This document shows positions 1-9,527 of a stretch of DNA of 26,404 bases, piece by piece. The stretch is from the IMG/VR virus record IMGVR_UViG_3300007765_000041, positions 1 through 26,404 of that record. One strand, written 5' to 3'. The DNA comes from a virus. The position numbers and the translations under genes were made by a program. The notes under the pieces are model-generated. The model was not told the origin of the DNA. It saw only the letters and a list, made by a program, of their open reading frames with translations, and ran no database searches. Positions within the stretch are counted from its first letter, which is position 1, and every line of letters starts with the position of its first letter.

Positions 1-12
1 ATTGAGTGTCAT
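1..12 (-). CDS. 5' end of a further gene (first four codons only)
   Basis: An ATG at 12-10 followed by ACA CTC AAT gives Met-Thr-Leu-Asn before the window ends. It is preceded on the minus strand by a near-perfect Shine-Dalgarno, AAGGAGG, four bases upstream. That makes a real start likely even though only four codons are visible. It lies downstream of the endolysin gene, so another lysis or late gene is plausible, but the product cannot be inferred. Confidence 0.55.
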
Positions 13-100
13 GTAACCTCCTTGTTTAGACAGTTAATAAAATAGGCCCGTAAAGGCACCTATAAGCCTTATATAATGGTTTTTATAAGAAATGCAATAC
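13..100 (-). other. Intergenic gap after the endolysin, with weak hairpin
   Basis: This gap separates the endolysin stop from the next start. On the minus strand a 5-bp stem (ATAGG at 63-59 with CCTAT at 46-42) is followed by TTTATT, which could be a weak terminator. A competing hairpin pairs AAGGC with GCCTT around positions 52-69. A loose sigma70-like pair, TTGCAT and TATATA with a 16-base spacer, also falls here and reaches into the end of the endolysin gene. None of these is strong. The gap may simply reset transcription between the endolysin and the next gene. Confidence 0.25.
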
Positions 101-586
101 TTACCCTACAACTTTTCCACCTGACCATTTCATGTCTGGAAGGCCATTTTCGTAAGATTTACCGTCATAAGTAAGAACTTGTTTTCTGTTAGATCCTTTT
201 TCATTATAGCTGACATGCACCCAGCCGCCTGCTGGATCATCTTTTTTGTAAAACTCGAGTATCAATTGATCAAAATCTACGTTATTTTGTAGCCAATAAG
301 CAATCTTAATGTTTGGAACACCACCAATTTCAAAGTCAACCGCTTGGCCTTTTGCATGTTGCGACGTTTTTTTGCTGCCGATCGCCTCACACAGCGCCTC
401 GCTGCGATATCCCGATGTTATTGTAATTGGGCGGTCAAAATGGGCACGAACCGGTTCCAATATTTCATAACATACGTTCTCTAAATTTTTAATATCCCCA
501 GCTCCTGGAGAATTGTCTATCCCCTTCCTCGTGGCGGTCATTGACTTGGTCATCTCTTCAAGTTTGAAGTGTTTACTTAGTTGCAT
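101..586 (-). CDS. Peptidase M15 family endolysin (D-Ala-D-Ala carboxypeptidase-like)
   Basis: This 161-residue protein matches the single-domain M15A zinc peptidases that many marine phages use as endolysin, cleaving peptidoglycan stem peptides. The N-terminus MQLSKHFKLEEMTKS is typical of the family. The substrate motif SGYRS is at 58-62, the first zinc motif SQHAKGQAVDF at 75-85 (ligands His77 and Asp84), and the third zinc ligand His124 is in GWVHVSY. The acidic residue Glu111 lies in the LILEF strand. No signal peptide or membrane segment is visible, so export would need a holin or other route; no holin was recognised nearby. A GGGAGA ribosome site lies inside the last codons of the upstream 1543-residue gene, so the two are probably coupled. 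Length and motifs are intact. Confidence 0.9.
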   Translation of the reverse strand: MQLSKHFKLEEMTKSMTATRKGIDNSPGAGDIKNLENVCYEILEPVRAHFDRPITITSGYRSEALCEAIGSKKTSQHAKGQAVDFEIGGVPNIKIAYWLQNNVDFDQLILEFYKKDDPAGGWVHVSYNEKGSNRKQVLTYDGKSYENGLPDMKWSGGKVVG

Positions 587-591
587 GATTA

Positions 592-3500
592 TTATGTTCT
601 CCCAGCAATAATTTTTTCTGATGGTGATAGTAGTGCCTGTTCTGTCCGTGTCAAGTTAGTAATTGGATCTTTTGCGCTTGCCATTTGTGCATTATTTACC
701 ACGGGTTGAGGTGTTTGTGGTAATGGTGGCGTTTTAATTTTAGCCTGTTCCCATTTTATAGTACCTGTAGGTTTATCTTCTTTTTTTGGTTTATTAAATA
801 AGAATGGATCTACTTTTAAATTCCAATCTTGATTTAAAGCTTTACCCGACATCATTTGTCTCATTAAATCTATTTGTTCTAGTAAACGATCATCAATAGG
901 ATTTTTAAATTCTAATCCTTTTTCCATCTGATCTAATACTAAATTTTCAAATCCTTTTATAGCATTATCAGTTACAGCAAACGGAATAAATTCATTGTTC
1001 ATTAATGATTGATAAATTTTTCTTTTTCCTCTTCGATCAAACAGTTCTTCAATTTTTTCATCGTTCCAACCTAATAATTTTAATGCATCTATTTTTCTTC
1101 TCATTGTACTCATACTTTCATACTTTTGTTGGTTAGCTAACATAAAAGATCTAATTAAATCATCTTGATTAACCGGATCTCCTGTTCTGTATTCTGTTTT
1201 TAAAAATAAATTTCTTTCATTTCTAGTATTTCCTAATAAAAATTCATTAATAAAAACGTTCATAGATTTTCTAAGATTTAAAGGTGCAGGTCTTCCTCCT
1301 ATAAATCCTAATACTTCATCTGGTATTTCATATTGTATACCATCTAATGTTTTATCCATTACAGCTGAATAAAGTCTGTTAACCTGTTGAATAGAACCTG
1401 GTGAATATTTTTTAGATAAATACATAATAGTATCTTGAAGTTGATTTCCAAAAGTATCTCTTGGGTTAAAAACTTGTGAGCCACCTTCTGTTTCACCACC
1501 TCTTGCAAATATATCTAGTATACCTTCTACCCAAATTGCTGGAGCAATATAAGGTTCTACCATTCTTGCTGAAGCTTTTCCAAAACCATCAATTAGTTTA
1601 GGAATTAAAGCTTCGTGGTCCGTGTCTCTTCCTACTTCAGTAAGAATTGCTTGAGCCGGATTAATGATAGTGTCATAGAAATAAGCTCTACTAAAATCTA
1701 TATATTTATATTGACCATCTACATAGACAGGTAAAATGGTAGAGTCTTCTGAGAACCATGGTAAAAATTCTCTTAAAGCATTCATTTTTTCTTTAGTAAA
1801 TCCATATAGCTGTGAGAATCCCCACACTGCAAGAGGAGGTAAGGTTGCCCAAGCGGTAATCATTCCGCCCATTCTTTCCCAACCCATTCTTCTTAAAATT
1901 GGATCTTTAATTTCCGATCTAGCTTTAAGTAACATGTTAGTGCTACCCCTTATAATTTCTGAAGGCCAAGATACGAAATTAGATAAAGGTGCTCTTCTAA
2001 AACCTTGTACAAATTCTGATACGTAGTTATAGTTAGGCAACATATCTCTAACATTTTTAGTTGCCATCTTTAATATATCTACCGACTCTAAACTACCACC
2101 TGGTACATCTTTAATTTTAATTTTACCTGCTTTTAATGCATTAGAATAAGCTCTTCTTATACGATAAGATTCTGCCGCAAAGTTAAATATTTTCCAGACA
2201 TCATCTTCTGCTACGTACAATTCTTGCATCTTTCTTCCAAATTTTTTAAAGTATTTAAGAAGTTTAGCATCCATAACTTTACCAACCTTGTCAAAGAATC
2301 CTGCTTTAGATGTGTCATCAATTAGACCCATTAAATCTCTGTAAGTTGCACTAGCGTTAACCATTCCTTCGTCAAGTAAAAATCTATATAAAGATTGACC
2401 CCCTTCTTCTACAAATTCAGTGGCCGGTATTAATTTATTTGGGTCAGTAGTGTTAGCTCCTGGTCTAAATTTACCTGACATGGACGTATCGACAGCTACC
2501 TTTAATCCAGGTCTATTCTTTCCTAATATTTGTGGTTGAATAGATCTATAAGCTGTTCGCCATGCTTTAATTATTTCAGTAGGCGGGATAGCAATATTAC
2601 CTGTTGCAATAGTTGTAACTGCTCCTGATGTAAAGTTTCTTGTGTGAGTAAAAGGACCGAAGACTGTTTTACCTGCTTGAACTAATCCTTTCGGAATCAT
2701 TACTCCTATCTGATACCACATAGGCATATTCTTTCTTGATAAAGAAACTTCTGCTCCATATTTTAATCCATGTGCAATATTTTCTGTAGTCCACATTCCA
2801 TTTAATGGAACAGTGTATACTTCTTCAGCTAAACTTTGAGGAAGTTTTAAAGGAGTGTTTATAATTTTTTCACCCGAGACTGCACTATTAAATGCTTTAC
2901 TAGCTTTTAAAGGATCGTCATAAACTAAAGCGGGCTCTCCCATTTTTTCTAATCTTCTAGAGTCATCTGCAAGTTTATTATAAAATCTATCTCTAGCGGC
3001 AATTCCCGCAAGGTCCGTGGTTACATTGGCAATTACATTATTTGCTTGTTCATAACTACCAAACAATTTATTAAATGCTGCAAGATCTGATTTAGTTTGT
3101 ATTAATCCACCTTCTTTATCTGGTTTAAATTTTCCTCCGCCTGTAATATTTTCAGATAAATTTTTAGTAATCATTTTCTTATCGGATAAAGGATCATAAG
3201 TTGGCCACTTAAACACAGGTTTAGCGGTCATAGGATCTAACTCTACGTTTTTAATAATAAGATTAACAATTTCATCAGCTTGATTTTTTGTTAATTTATG
3301 AAGTGTTTTACTATTAGATGCATTCTTCATAAAGATTTGAGCTACTTCTTTTTTAACGTCAGCAGATGGTGCATATTCGTTTAAAACTCTGACTCCTTTG
3401 TCATTAAAAATTCTATATTGAGTAGTTAAATTATTTCTTATTCTACTAGACATATGCTCTACAAACTCTGTTAAAGTTTTAGTAGTAACATTACCACCTT

Positions 3501-5223
3501 TAAAAATAGTGTTTAGAAATTCAGCCCAGCTTCCATTAACTTTTATAAGTTCATCGATTAAAGCAACTGCATCATCTGGTTTTACTTTTAAGTCTTTAGT
3601 TAAAGACTTCATCATTTTATTTAATGTTTCTTTTTTATAACCGGTTACTACAACTTTTCCATTTTTAACTCCTAAGTTACCACTTCTAATTGTGTTAACA
3701 ATCCATGAAGATAATTCATCTGTCATTCCAGAAGCATTAGATGCCTTTTGAGTATACTTAGAAATTCTTTTGGTTACTTGATCTAAAGATTTTAAATAAT
3801 CATTAGCTAATAATTGAGAAGACATTTCTTTTCCTGTCATTCTTTGACCTGCTTCAAATATTTCTGAGGGGTTTTGATTTCTTGCTCTAAATCTTTTAGC
3901 TAAATGTTTATCAATAAATCTTTCAGTCCATTTATTACTGTAAGCATTATATTTATCTCCATAATAAATAATCTTTCCTAGTTTACCTAACCCAAAGATA
4001 GCTGGAATAATCGGAAATCCCATTTCTCCTCCAAACTTTAGTTTATTATAAAGCATACGAGTTGCTTCTTCTTTAGAACCTCCTCTTTTTTTTCTATCTA
4101 AAGCTGTGTATTCTCCTTTATCAAAAAACCAATCTCCAAAAGTTCCAATATCTTCTGTGTCATAAACTAAAGCTCCGGCTACTCCACCACCTATAGCTAC
4201 TGCAGTAAATTTTCTTGCTCCAGTTCCAATACTATTTAATCTCTTAGTTGTTTTAGCAGCTTCATATAAGTTTCCATTTTTGGCAGTTCTTACATACTTA
4301 CCACTTTTAACTCCTTTAATAGCTTTAGTAGCCATTTGAATAGCTTTATCAGTAACATTTACAGCATTTTTTCCCACTGCTTTCCAGTTTCCGTACATTT
4401 GAACCATAGCTTCTGTGATGTGTCCAATAGCACTTTCTCTTGCTCTGTCTTCTCCCCACGCCATAACAGTACCAAACATCGTATTGTCAAACCATCTTTC
4501 TAATTTAGCAACTCGACTTTGATCAAAAGGTACATCCTCTTTATCTGCCCAGTCCATTAACATTGCACTTAAGTTCGCCCATCCATAAGGAATTTTTATT
4601 CCCCCTGATACTACGGCTCCTAAAATAGATTCAGAAATACCTACTTCATTTTCAAAAGGATCATCTGCTCTTCCTGAGCTTTCCCATTTTATTTTTGGTT
4701 TTAAATCTTCTGGTTGTGATTTAGTGCTGGCTAGAACAATTTGATTTGAATAATGATCTTCTGATTTATCAGTCTCTCCATATTCCTGTCCTACAGTTTT
4801 ATATTTTTTACTTAATAATCTTTTTTGATTTTCATTTAAATCTTCTGGCCATATGGTATCTAAAGTTTTCCAATCCATGGTAACACCTTCGAAAAGGCCT
4901 TCCATTTTTTTAAATTCACCTCGATAGTATTCTTTATTTTCTGCGTCAGTATAGTCTCTAGGATCTCTATAGTTCGGATCTACAGATTTTTTAGCATCAT
5001 AGTATGCATCTTCACCATGATTTTTTAAAAATCTAAATTCACGAATGGCTCTAGTAGCAGAGTCTAAACCGTCTTTTAAATTACTATTTCTTCTTAAACT
5101 ATTTTCTTTATCAATACGTTTTTGATCTTCCAACTGTTGTTTCTTAACAGCATCATTTTCTTTTTCTTGCTCTAGTTTTTTTTGCTCTTCGACAAGTTTT
5201 CTAGGGTCAAATCCAAATACCAT
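592..5223 (-). CDS. Very large (1543 aa) putative internal/ejection virion protein
   Basis: No known catalytic motif was recognised. Residues about 1-60 are highly charged and helix-forming (KLVEEQKKLEQEKEN), as in a coiled coil. Hydrophobic stretches occur near residues 336-353 (AVAIGGGVAGALVYD), 399-421 and 1115-1142 (AWATLPPLAVWGFSQLYGF). A conserved-looking segment, FGPFTHTRNFTSGA, lies near 855 and resembles a type of sequence seen in large polyvalent phage proteins; this is only an impression. No lytic transglycosylase signature is evident. Being by far the largest gene, placed after the tail gene and before the endolysin, it best fits an internal virion protein that is ejected into the host envelope, like T7 gp16 by position only. 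A tape measure is the alternative but is less likely without other long-tail genes. The start has a strong AGGAGG site. Confidence 0.6.
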   Translation of the reverse strand: MVFGFDPRKLVEEQKKLEQEKENDAVKKQQLEDQKRIDKENSLRRNSNLKDGLDSATRAIREFRFLKNHGEDAYYDAKKSVDPNYRDPRDYTDAENKEYYRGEFKKMEGLFEGVTMDWKTLDTIWPEDLNENQKRLLSKKYKTVGQEYGETDKSEDHYSNQIVLASTKSQPEDLKPKIKWESSGRADDPFENEVGISESILGAVVSGGIKIPYGWANLSAMLMDWADKEDVPFDQSRVAKLERWFDNTMFGTVMAWGEDRARESAIGHITEAMVQMYGNWKAVGKNAVNVTDKAIQMATKAIKGVKSGKYVRTAKNGNLYEAAKTTKRLNSIGTGARKFTAVAIGGGVAGALVYDTEDIGTFGDWFFDKGEYTALDRKKRGGSKEEATRMLYNKLKFGGEMGFPIIPAIFGLGKLGKIIYYGDKYNAYSNKWTERFIDKHLAKRFRARNQNPSEIFEAGQRMTGKEMSSQLLANDYLKSLDQVTKRISKYTQKASNASGMTDELSSWIVNTIRSGNLGVKNGKVVVTGYKKETLNKMMKSLTKDLKVKPDDAVALIDELIKVNGSWAEFLNTIFKGGNVTTKTLTEFVEHMSSRIRNNLTTQYRIFNDKGVRVLNEYAPSADVKKEVAQIFMKNASNSKTLHKLTKNQADEIVNLIIKNVELDPMTAKPVFKWPTYDPLSDKKMITKNLSENITGGGKFKPDKEGGLIQTKSDLAAFNKLFGSYEQANNVIANVTTDLAGIAARDRFYNKLADDSRRLEKMGEPALVYDDPLKASKAFNSAVSGEKIINTPLKLPQSLAEEVYTVPLNGMWTTENIAHGLKYGAEVSLSRKNMPMWYQIGVMIPKGLVQAGKTVFGPFTHTRNFTSGAVTTIATGNIAIPPTEIIKAWRTAYRSIQPQILGKNRPGLKVAVDTSMSGKFRPGANTTDPNKLIPATEFVEEGGQSLYRFLLDEGMVNASATYRDLMGLIDDTSKAGFFDKVGKVMDAKLLKYFKKFGRKMQELYVAEDDVWKIFNFAAESYRIRRAYSNALKAGKIKIKDVPGGSLESVDILKMATKNVRDMLPNYNYVSEFVQGFRRAPLSNFVSWPSEIIRGSTNMLLKARSEIKDPILRRMGWERMGGMITAWATLPPLAVWGFSQLYGFTKEKMNALREFLPWFSEDSTILPVYVDGQYKYIDFSRAYFYDTIINPAQAILTEVGRDTDHEALIPKLIDGFGKASARMVEPYIAPAIWVEGILDIFARGGETEGGSQVFNPRDTFGNQLQDTIMYLSKKYSPGSIQQVNRLYSAVMDKTLDGIQYEIPDEVLGFIGGRPAPLNLRKSMNVFINEFLLGNTRNERNLFLKTEYRTGDPVNQDDLIRSFMLANQQKYESMSTMRRKIDALKLLGWNDEKIEELFDRRGKRKIYQSLMNNEFIPFAVTDNAIKGFENLVLDQMEKGLEFKNPIDDRLLEQIDLMRQMMSGKALNQDWNLKVDPFLFNKPKKEDKPTGTIKWEQAKIKTPPLPQTPQPVVNNAQMASAKDPITNLTRTEQALLSPSEKIIAGRT

Positions 5224-5231
5224 GGTACCTC

Positions 5232-6152
5232 CTACTCTTTATCAGGATCCGGTACTAATTCAAAAAATGCATCTGTTTCTGTAATTCTAATTCTATATAG
5301 ATTACCTGTTTTATAATCATATGTAAGACCACCATTATCCATTTTCCAGAATGGAATCATTTCATCTTTTATTTTGTACATAGTAATTTGACCTTCGTCA
5401 TTTGTTACAGGTTTAGCACTGATATCTATGTCTCCTGCCGTTGGACTATGATTTATCCAACTGTTTCTTCCAGTTACAATTTGAGCTTGTATAGATTCAG
5501 GATATAGACTCTGTGATATCTTATGTTTATGTTCAGCAACTTTTCTAATTACTTCACCTGGAGGTTTTCTAATACTGTCAGCTAATATATTGACTTGCAT
5601 GTCTATTTCATTTTGATATTTTTCTTCAGGTCTTACATGTCCTGACTTACTAAATTCAAATGTTTCCCACACTTCTTTGTAAGCTCTATCATTATAATCG
5701 CTATCAGATTCACCCTCTAAAGGTTTATGAGAATTTTTCCATAGATCAACTTTTCTATCTATCTCACTTAAAGTTTTATCATCAAACAAATCAGAAGCTA
5801 AATCCCCTATTAATTTTCTTCGGTCTGCTCCTTGTTGATACTCCATAGCTTTCTCTGTCATTCTTGTTTTTCGCATTCTGTCAAAAGGTTCTCTTGCTGA
5901 CATAGCTGCAGTTTGAATTATGTTTCCTTGCGGACTTCTGCTTGCTAAATCTAAACCAAAATCAATTAAAAAATCTGAACCTGCTGTACTTTTAGGAAGT
6001 TCTGGTTCAGGTGCATACGAATCCATAAGTGATAAAATTTTTTGAAGTTTAGCTGGACCTCCACTATTATATCCAGATCTTAATCCAGATGTAATACCTT
6101 CATTGGAGCTTCCTCCAGTTCTAAACATAGGTCTGTAAAATATTCTACTCAT
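5232..6152 (-). CDS. Hypothetical virion-associated protein with Gly-Leu-Arg-Ser-Gly-Tyr N-terminus
   Basis: This 306-residue protein was not recognised. Its N-terminus (FRTGGSSNEGITSGLRSGY, then NSGGPAK) carries the R-x-G-Y glycine motif shared with the 733-residue protein further upstream. The middle and C-terminal parts are mostly hydrophilic and helical, with no signal peptide or membrane span. Its start overlaps the stop of the preceding gene (TAATG), so it is translationally coupled, and it precedes the 1543-residue gene by eight bases. This placement suggests a second internal virion or ejection-complex component. That role is inferred from position only. Confidence 0.55.
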   Translation of the reverse strand: MSRIFYRPMFRTGGSSNEGITSGLRSGYNSGGPAKLQKILSLMDSYAPEPELPKSTAGSDFLIDFGLDLASRSPQGNIIQTAAMSAREPFDRMRKTRMTEKAMEYQQGADRRKLIGDLASDLFDDKTLSEIDRKVDLWKNSHKPLEGESDSDYNDRAYKEVWETFEFSKSGHVRPEEKYQNEIDMQVNILADSIRKPPGEVIRKVAEHKHKISQSLYPESIQAQIVTGRNSWINHSPTAGDIDISAKPVTNDEGQITMYKIKDEMIPFWKMDNGGLTYDYKTGNLYRIRITETDAFFELVPDPDKE

Positions 6153-7015
6153 TAGTTTTTAAAAGCTTGATATGCTCCTAGTCCTGTTGATAAAATACCT
6201 AACGCACTCTGCAACGGTGTCGGGTCAGGTCTTATTGTTGTTTGATATTGGCCGCCCATTCCTCCTAGAATATTTCCAAGTCCTGCTCCCATATATCCTA
6301 GTCTTTCATAAGGATCATAAGCTGCCATTCTATTTGCTTCTCTTTGTGCATCTAGGGTAGCTTGAGTCTGAGCCTGTTGGATCGCGCCCGCTGATCCTAA
6401 TCTAGAAATATCTTGACCATATAATCCTGGTACAAAGCCAGCCATTTGCATTTGATCTGCTCCTAACTGTCTTGCTTGACCGAATGCTGTTCCTCTTGCT
6501 TGTTGAGCTTGGCCAAAACCTTGTTGTAACATTTGAGCATTTAACATTGCTCTATTTAAATCTGATTGTGTTTGATATTCTGATCTCATTACACCTTCAC
6601 GTCCTCCACCTAAGTTTCCAGACTTAGCTGCAAGAGTTCCAATTCCAGTCATACCTTTTTGTGCTTGCTTATCGTATTCTGCTAATGTTGTATTTATAAC
6701 TTGTTGTTGATAAGGAGACATATAAGAAGCAATTGATCCTACTCCAGTTCCTGCTCCCGGTCCCGTTAACCCTGCAGCTTGTTGTTGATATGCTCCAGCT
6801 TGTGTTATGTACGGTTGATAAGCTCCAATACCTTGGCCTTGTGTTGTAGCCATTTGATATGCTGCTTGTTGAGCTGGATCTTGACCTGCAACCGTTGGCG
6901 CATAGGTTGCCGTTGGCATTTTCTTGGCAGTTAATGCCGTTAAATCTTTTCCGTACTGTTCACCTAGGGCCTCAATATAGGGGGCCTGTCTAGTTATCGA
7001 TGTTTCTGTTGCCAT
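6152..7015 (-). CDS. Gln/Ala/Gly-rich putative internal virion protein
   Basis: This 287-residue protein has strong Gln, Ala and Gly bias (QQAAGLTGPGAGTGVGS, AQMLQQGFGQAQQARGTAFGQ) and few charges. The middle section is likely helical. The C-terminus (GLGNILGGMGGQYQTT, then LGILSTGLGAYQAFKN) is glycine-rich and mildly hydrophobic, as in membrane-active phage ejection proteins. It is coupled by TAATG overlaps to genes on both sides. The composition recalls small internal/DNA-injection proteins of podoviruses, but no specific family is claimed. A tail or scaffold accessory is the alternative. Confidence 0.55.
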   Translation of the reverse strand: MATETSITRQAPYIEALGEQYGKDLTALTAKKMPTATYAPTVAGQDPAQQAAYQMATTQGQGIGAYQPYITQAGAYQQQAAGLTGPGAGTGVGSIASYMSPYQQQVINTTLAEYDKQAQKGMTGIGTLAAKSGNLGGGREGVMRSEYQTQSDLNRAMLNAQMLQQGFGQAQQARGTAFGQARQLGADQMQMAGFVPGLYGQDISRLGSAGAIQQAQTQATLDAQREANRMAAYDPYERLGYMGAGLGNILGGMGGQYQTTIRPDPTPLQSALGILSTGLGAYQAFKN

Positions 7016-7326
7016 TATACTTTTCCACCTTTTCTTAATTTAATTGGAGACATCCATTTATGTCCTTTTTGTTCAAATTTATCTTTTTTACTTTTTTGTT
7101 CTTTTATTATCTTTTTTTTCTGAGTTTTAGGTATTATTTTATTTGGTGTTTTACTAATCGTTTTTTTAAATTTTTTAAATGTTAAATTTGTTAACTTTTT
7201 ACTAGCCCCACCAGTGTGGCCTGCTTCAGTTAAACGAGCGGCTAATGGATCAATCTGTTTTACAGATAGACCTTCTTTAAAACCTACACGTGTAAGTTTA
7301 TTTCCTCTTAATGCTTTGTCTCCCAT
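7015..7326 (-). CDS. Small lysine-rich basic protein
   Basis: This 103-residue protein is extremely basic from about residue 43 on (KKLTNLTFKKFKKTISKTP, then PKTQKKKIIKEQKSKKDK). It ends in LRKGGKV. No domain was recognised. High positive charge suggests binding to DNA or to a negatively charged partner such as packaged genome or membrane; a DNA-associated internal head protein is plausible. It is linked by TAATG overlaps to both neighbours, which supports it as a genuine member of the operon. Confidence 0.6.
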   Translation of the reverse strand: MGDKALRGNKLTRVGFKEGLSVKQIDPLAARLTEAGHTGGASKKLTNLTFKKFKKTISKTPNKIIPKTQKKKIIKEQKSKKDKFEQKGHKWMSPIKLRKGGKV

Positions 7327-9527
7327 TACACTACCGCGCTTAGCCTTTCCGAAACTTCAAACATATCTTGAGCTCCTTGATTTTTTTTACCTTTTACTTC
7401 TAATGTTTCCATAAGATCTTCCATACGTTCTGCACCTTGATCTATATTTCCATCACCCATACCACGAACTGCATCCGCTGTCATTACAAATTCGTTAAGG
7501 CTTAATCTTGCTGGAACGTCATCAGCTTTTTCTTCTTTACCAATAGGAACAAACCCACCAGTTTCTCTGTAATCTTTTTCTACACCACCAAGGTCCATGA
7601 TTCCTGCTTCTTGAGTGGGTCCACCTTCAGCCATGTACATTTGACCTACGTCTCCTTGACGATATAAATCTGCTTGTTTCATTACTTCTGTAATGCCACC
7701 TAATCTATCTTGCATCGCTGTTTTTCTAGCATCTTCCATTGAGTTTTCTGATGGAATAGATTGACCACCTGCATAGTATCCTGCTCTTCCACCACTTGCC
7801 ATACCGGCTATAGCTTGAGCTCTAAATTCTTCAAAAGACATAGGTTGTAATCCCATTTCTTCCATTTCAAATACATACTTTTTATATTCATCTACTAACA
7901 TTGGATCTTCTGATCCACCACCAGCATAACCTATTCTTCCACCATCTTTAATTCCTTGATAAACAAATTGATTTGGATCTAAACTACCAGCTAAAGCACC
8001 TCTTTTAATTCTCATAAGTTCATTCATGTATGCATTCTTAGCTCCCTCATAATCGAAAGCTTTGTCTTGATCGTCATCTTCTTGACCACCCATGAAGAAA
8101 GGTAGAGTTGAAGCTGCAGCGATTCCTGTCCATGGATTTATTTTTTTGTACCATGGCAAAGCTTTAAATGCTGTTTCTGTCATGTCCCAACTTTTGGGTG
8201 CTTTGCTTCTAAGGAATAAAGCTCCTAAATTTTGTTTAGCATTACCCAAAGCAAATCTTCCTAATCCTGTTCCTGTTCCACTAGGCATAAAGGATCCTAT
8301 TCCAGTTCCTAAACCATACATTAAAGCAGCTTTACCAATAGGACTCTTAATAACTTTTTTCGCAGCTCTTCCTATCTTCTTAACTAATTTACCTAAGAAA
8401 TATCTTTGTCTGATTGGTCCACCTTCTGCCATGTACATAGTTCTTGGGTCGACTCCATATTTTTGTCCCCATGCTATGTTAGCAGCTGTTGGATTAGCTC
8501 CAACATAATAAGGAGAAAGTGCCTGTGCTGTTCCAGTATTCAATGATTTTTGAAAAGGGGATTCAGTTTCTACAACTTTTTCAGCAACAGTAGTGCCGCC
8601 TCCGCCGCCACCTTGTGCCGCTTGCCATGCTGCGTAACTAGGATAACCTAGTTGCATCCATAAAGGTTGATCGCCATCGCCCCCTGTAGTTGGTGTTTTA
8701 AATCTATCTCTAAAATCTGTGTATTCTTTGTGTGAAGCTCCTCTGTTAGCCATGTCAACATAAGTTCTAGCTGCATCTAAAGTATTTTGTGCTGTCACTT
8801 GTGTGTCTTTTCTAGTTGAATTTAAAAGAGAATTTAACAGACCGTAAGAAGTAGTAGGATTCACTGTGTATTTATTTGGTCTAGATGATTCTATACTAGT
8901 TCCAATATTACTTCTTAAGTTTGCTTTTCCTTTGTCTAACTCACTAAAATCATAACCATAGCTTGGATTTTTTGATACCAAGCCAGCAATCTCTTCTGCT
9001 GATAAACCATAATCATCCATCGGATCAACGTATTGTTCTATTCTTCCATACATATCCAAAGCAGATTTGTTTATTGCTTTTTTTGTTTGAGCATCGTGCC
9101 ATTTTTTATAAGAAAATTTTTCTTTTTTCTTTTTGGTATCTTTTTTAATACGTTCTTTGTGTCTTTTTTTCCTTGCTTTAGCTTCAGCTCTTTTTGCATC
9201 TTCGGCAGCTTTTTTTAAATCTGGTCGTGATTGAAAAACTCTGCGCGCATCAGCGTCAGAAATTTGTTGTCCATCACCTCCACGATCTACCTCAGTTGGA
9301 GTATAGGTTCCCATACTAGTTTTTTTTCCACCAATTGTATCACCCATATGACCTTCGTCAGCTCCATAATATCCTGGTCTAGAACCATCTGGCTTATTTT
9401 TAACTAGCTGTGATATCCCACCACTATTTTTTTCAATTCTACTTCCATAGGTATCCGTCCAGTCTCTTGCAATCTCTGGCTCGTTAGCCCATAAATATCT
9501 TCTTTGTTTTTCTGATTTGAATGGCAT
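7326..9527 (-). CDS. 733-aa putative virion protein with GGRxGY motifs and conserved C-terminal segment
   Basis: The N-terminus (MPFKSEKQRRYLWANEPEIA) is a segment common at the start of marine phage structural proteins. Residues 94-143 are Lys/Arg-rich. Glycine motifs recur: SRPGYY near 49, MYMAEGGP near 362 and again near 629, GGRIGYAGGG near 527 and GGRAGYYAGGQ near 577. Two stretches are hydrophobic/glycine-rich, near 395-425 (GKAALMYGLGTGIGSF) and near 465-480. The C-terminal segment near 671-693 (VPARLSLNEFVMTADAVRG) is a signature repeatedly present in uncultured marine phages. This looks like a mosaic of short modules. It lies in the putative ejection-protein block, coupled by TAATG at both ends. 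Function unknown. Confidence 0.65.
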   Translation of the reverse strand: MPFKSEKQRRYLWANEPEIARDWTDTYGSRIEKNSGGISQLVKNKPDGSRPGYYGADEGHMGDTIGGKKTSMGTYTPTEVDRGGDGQQISDADARRVFQSRPDLKKAAEDAKRAEAKARKKRHKERIKKDTKKKKEKFSYKKWHDAQTKKAINKSALDMYGRIEQYVDPMDDYGLSAEEIAGLVSKNPSYGYDFSELDKGKANLRSNIGTSIESSRPNKYTVNPTTSYGLLNSLLNSTRKDTQVTAQNTLDAARTYVDMANRGASHKEYTDFRDRFKTPTTGGDGDQPLWMQLGYPSYAAWQAAQGGGGGGTTVAEKVVETESPFQKSLNTGTAQALSPYYVGANPTAANIAWGQKYGVDPRTMYMAEGGPIRQRYFLGKLVKKIGRAAKKVIKSPIGKAALMYGLGTGIGSFMPSGTGTGLGRFALGNAKQNLGALFLRSKAPKSWDMTETAFKALPWYKKINPWTGIAAASTLPFFMGGQEDDDQDKAFDYEGAKNAYMNELMRIKRGALAGSLDPNQFVYQGIKDGGRIGYAGGGSEDPMLVDEYKKYVFEMEEMGLQPMSFEEFRAQAIAGMASGGRAGYYAGGQSIPSENSMEDARKTAMQDRLGGITEVMKQADLYRQGDVGQMYMAEGGPTQEAGIMDLGGVEKDYRETGGFVPIGKEEKADDVPARLSLNEFVMTADAVRGMGDGNIDQGAERMEDLMETLEVKGKKNQGAQDMFEVSERLSAVV

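Noticed and set aside
592-5223. Tape measure protein of a long-tailed phage
   Set aside because: No tail tube, sheath, baseplate or tail chaperone genes were seen, while adaptor- and gp10-like genes point to a short tail. Kept as an alternative only.
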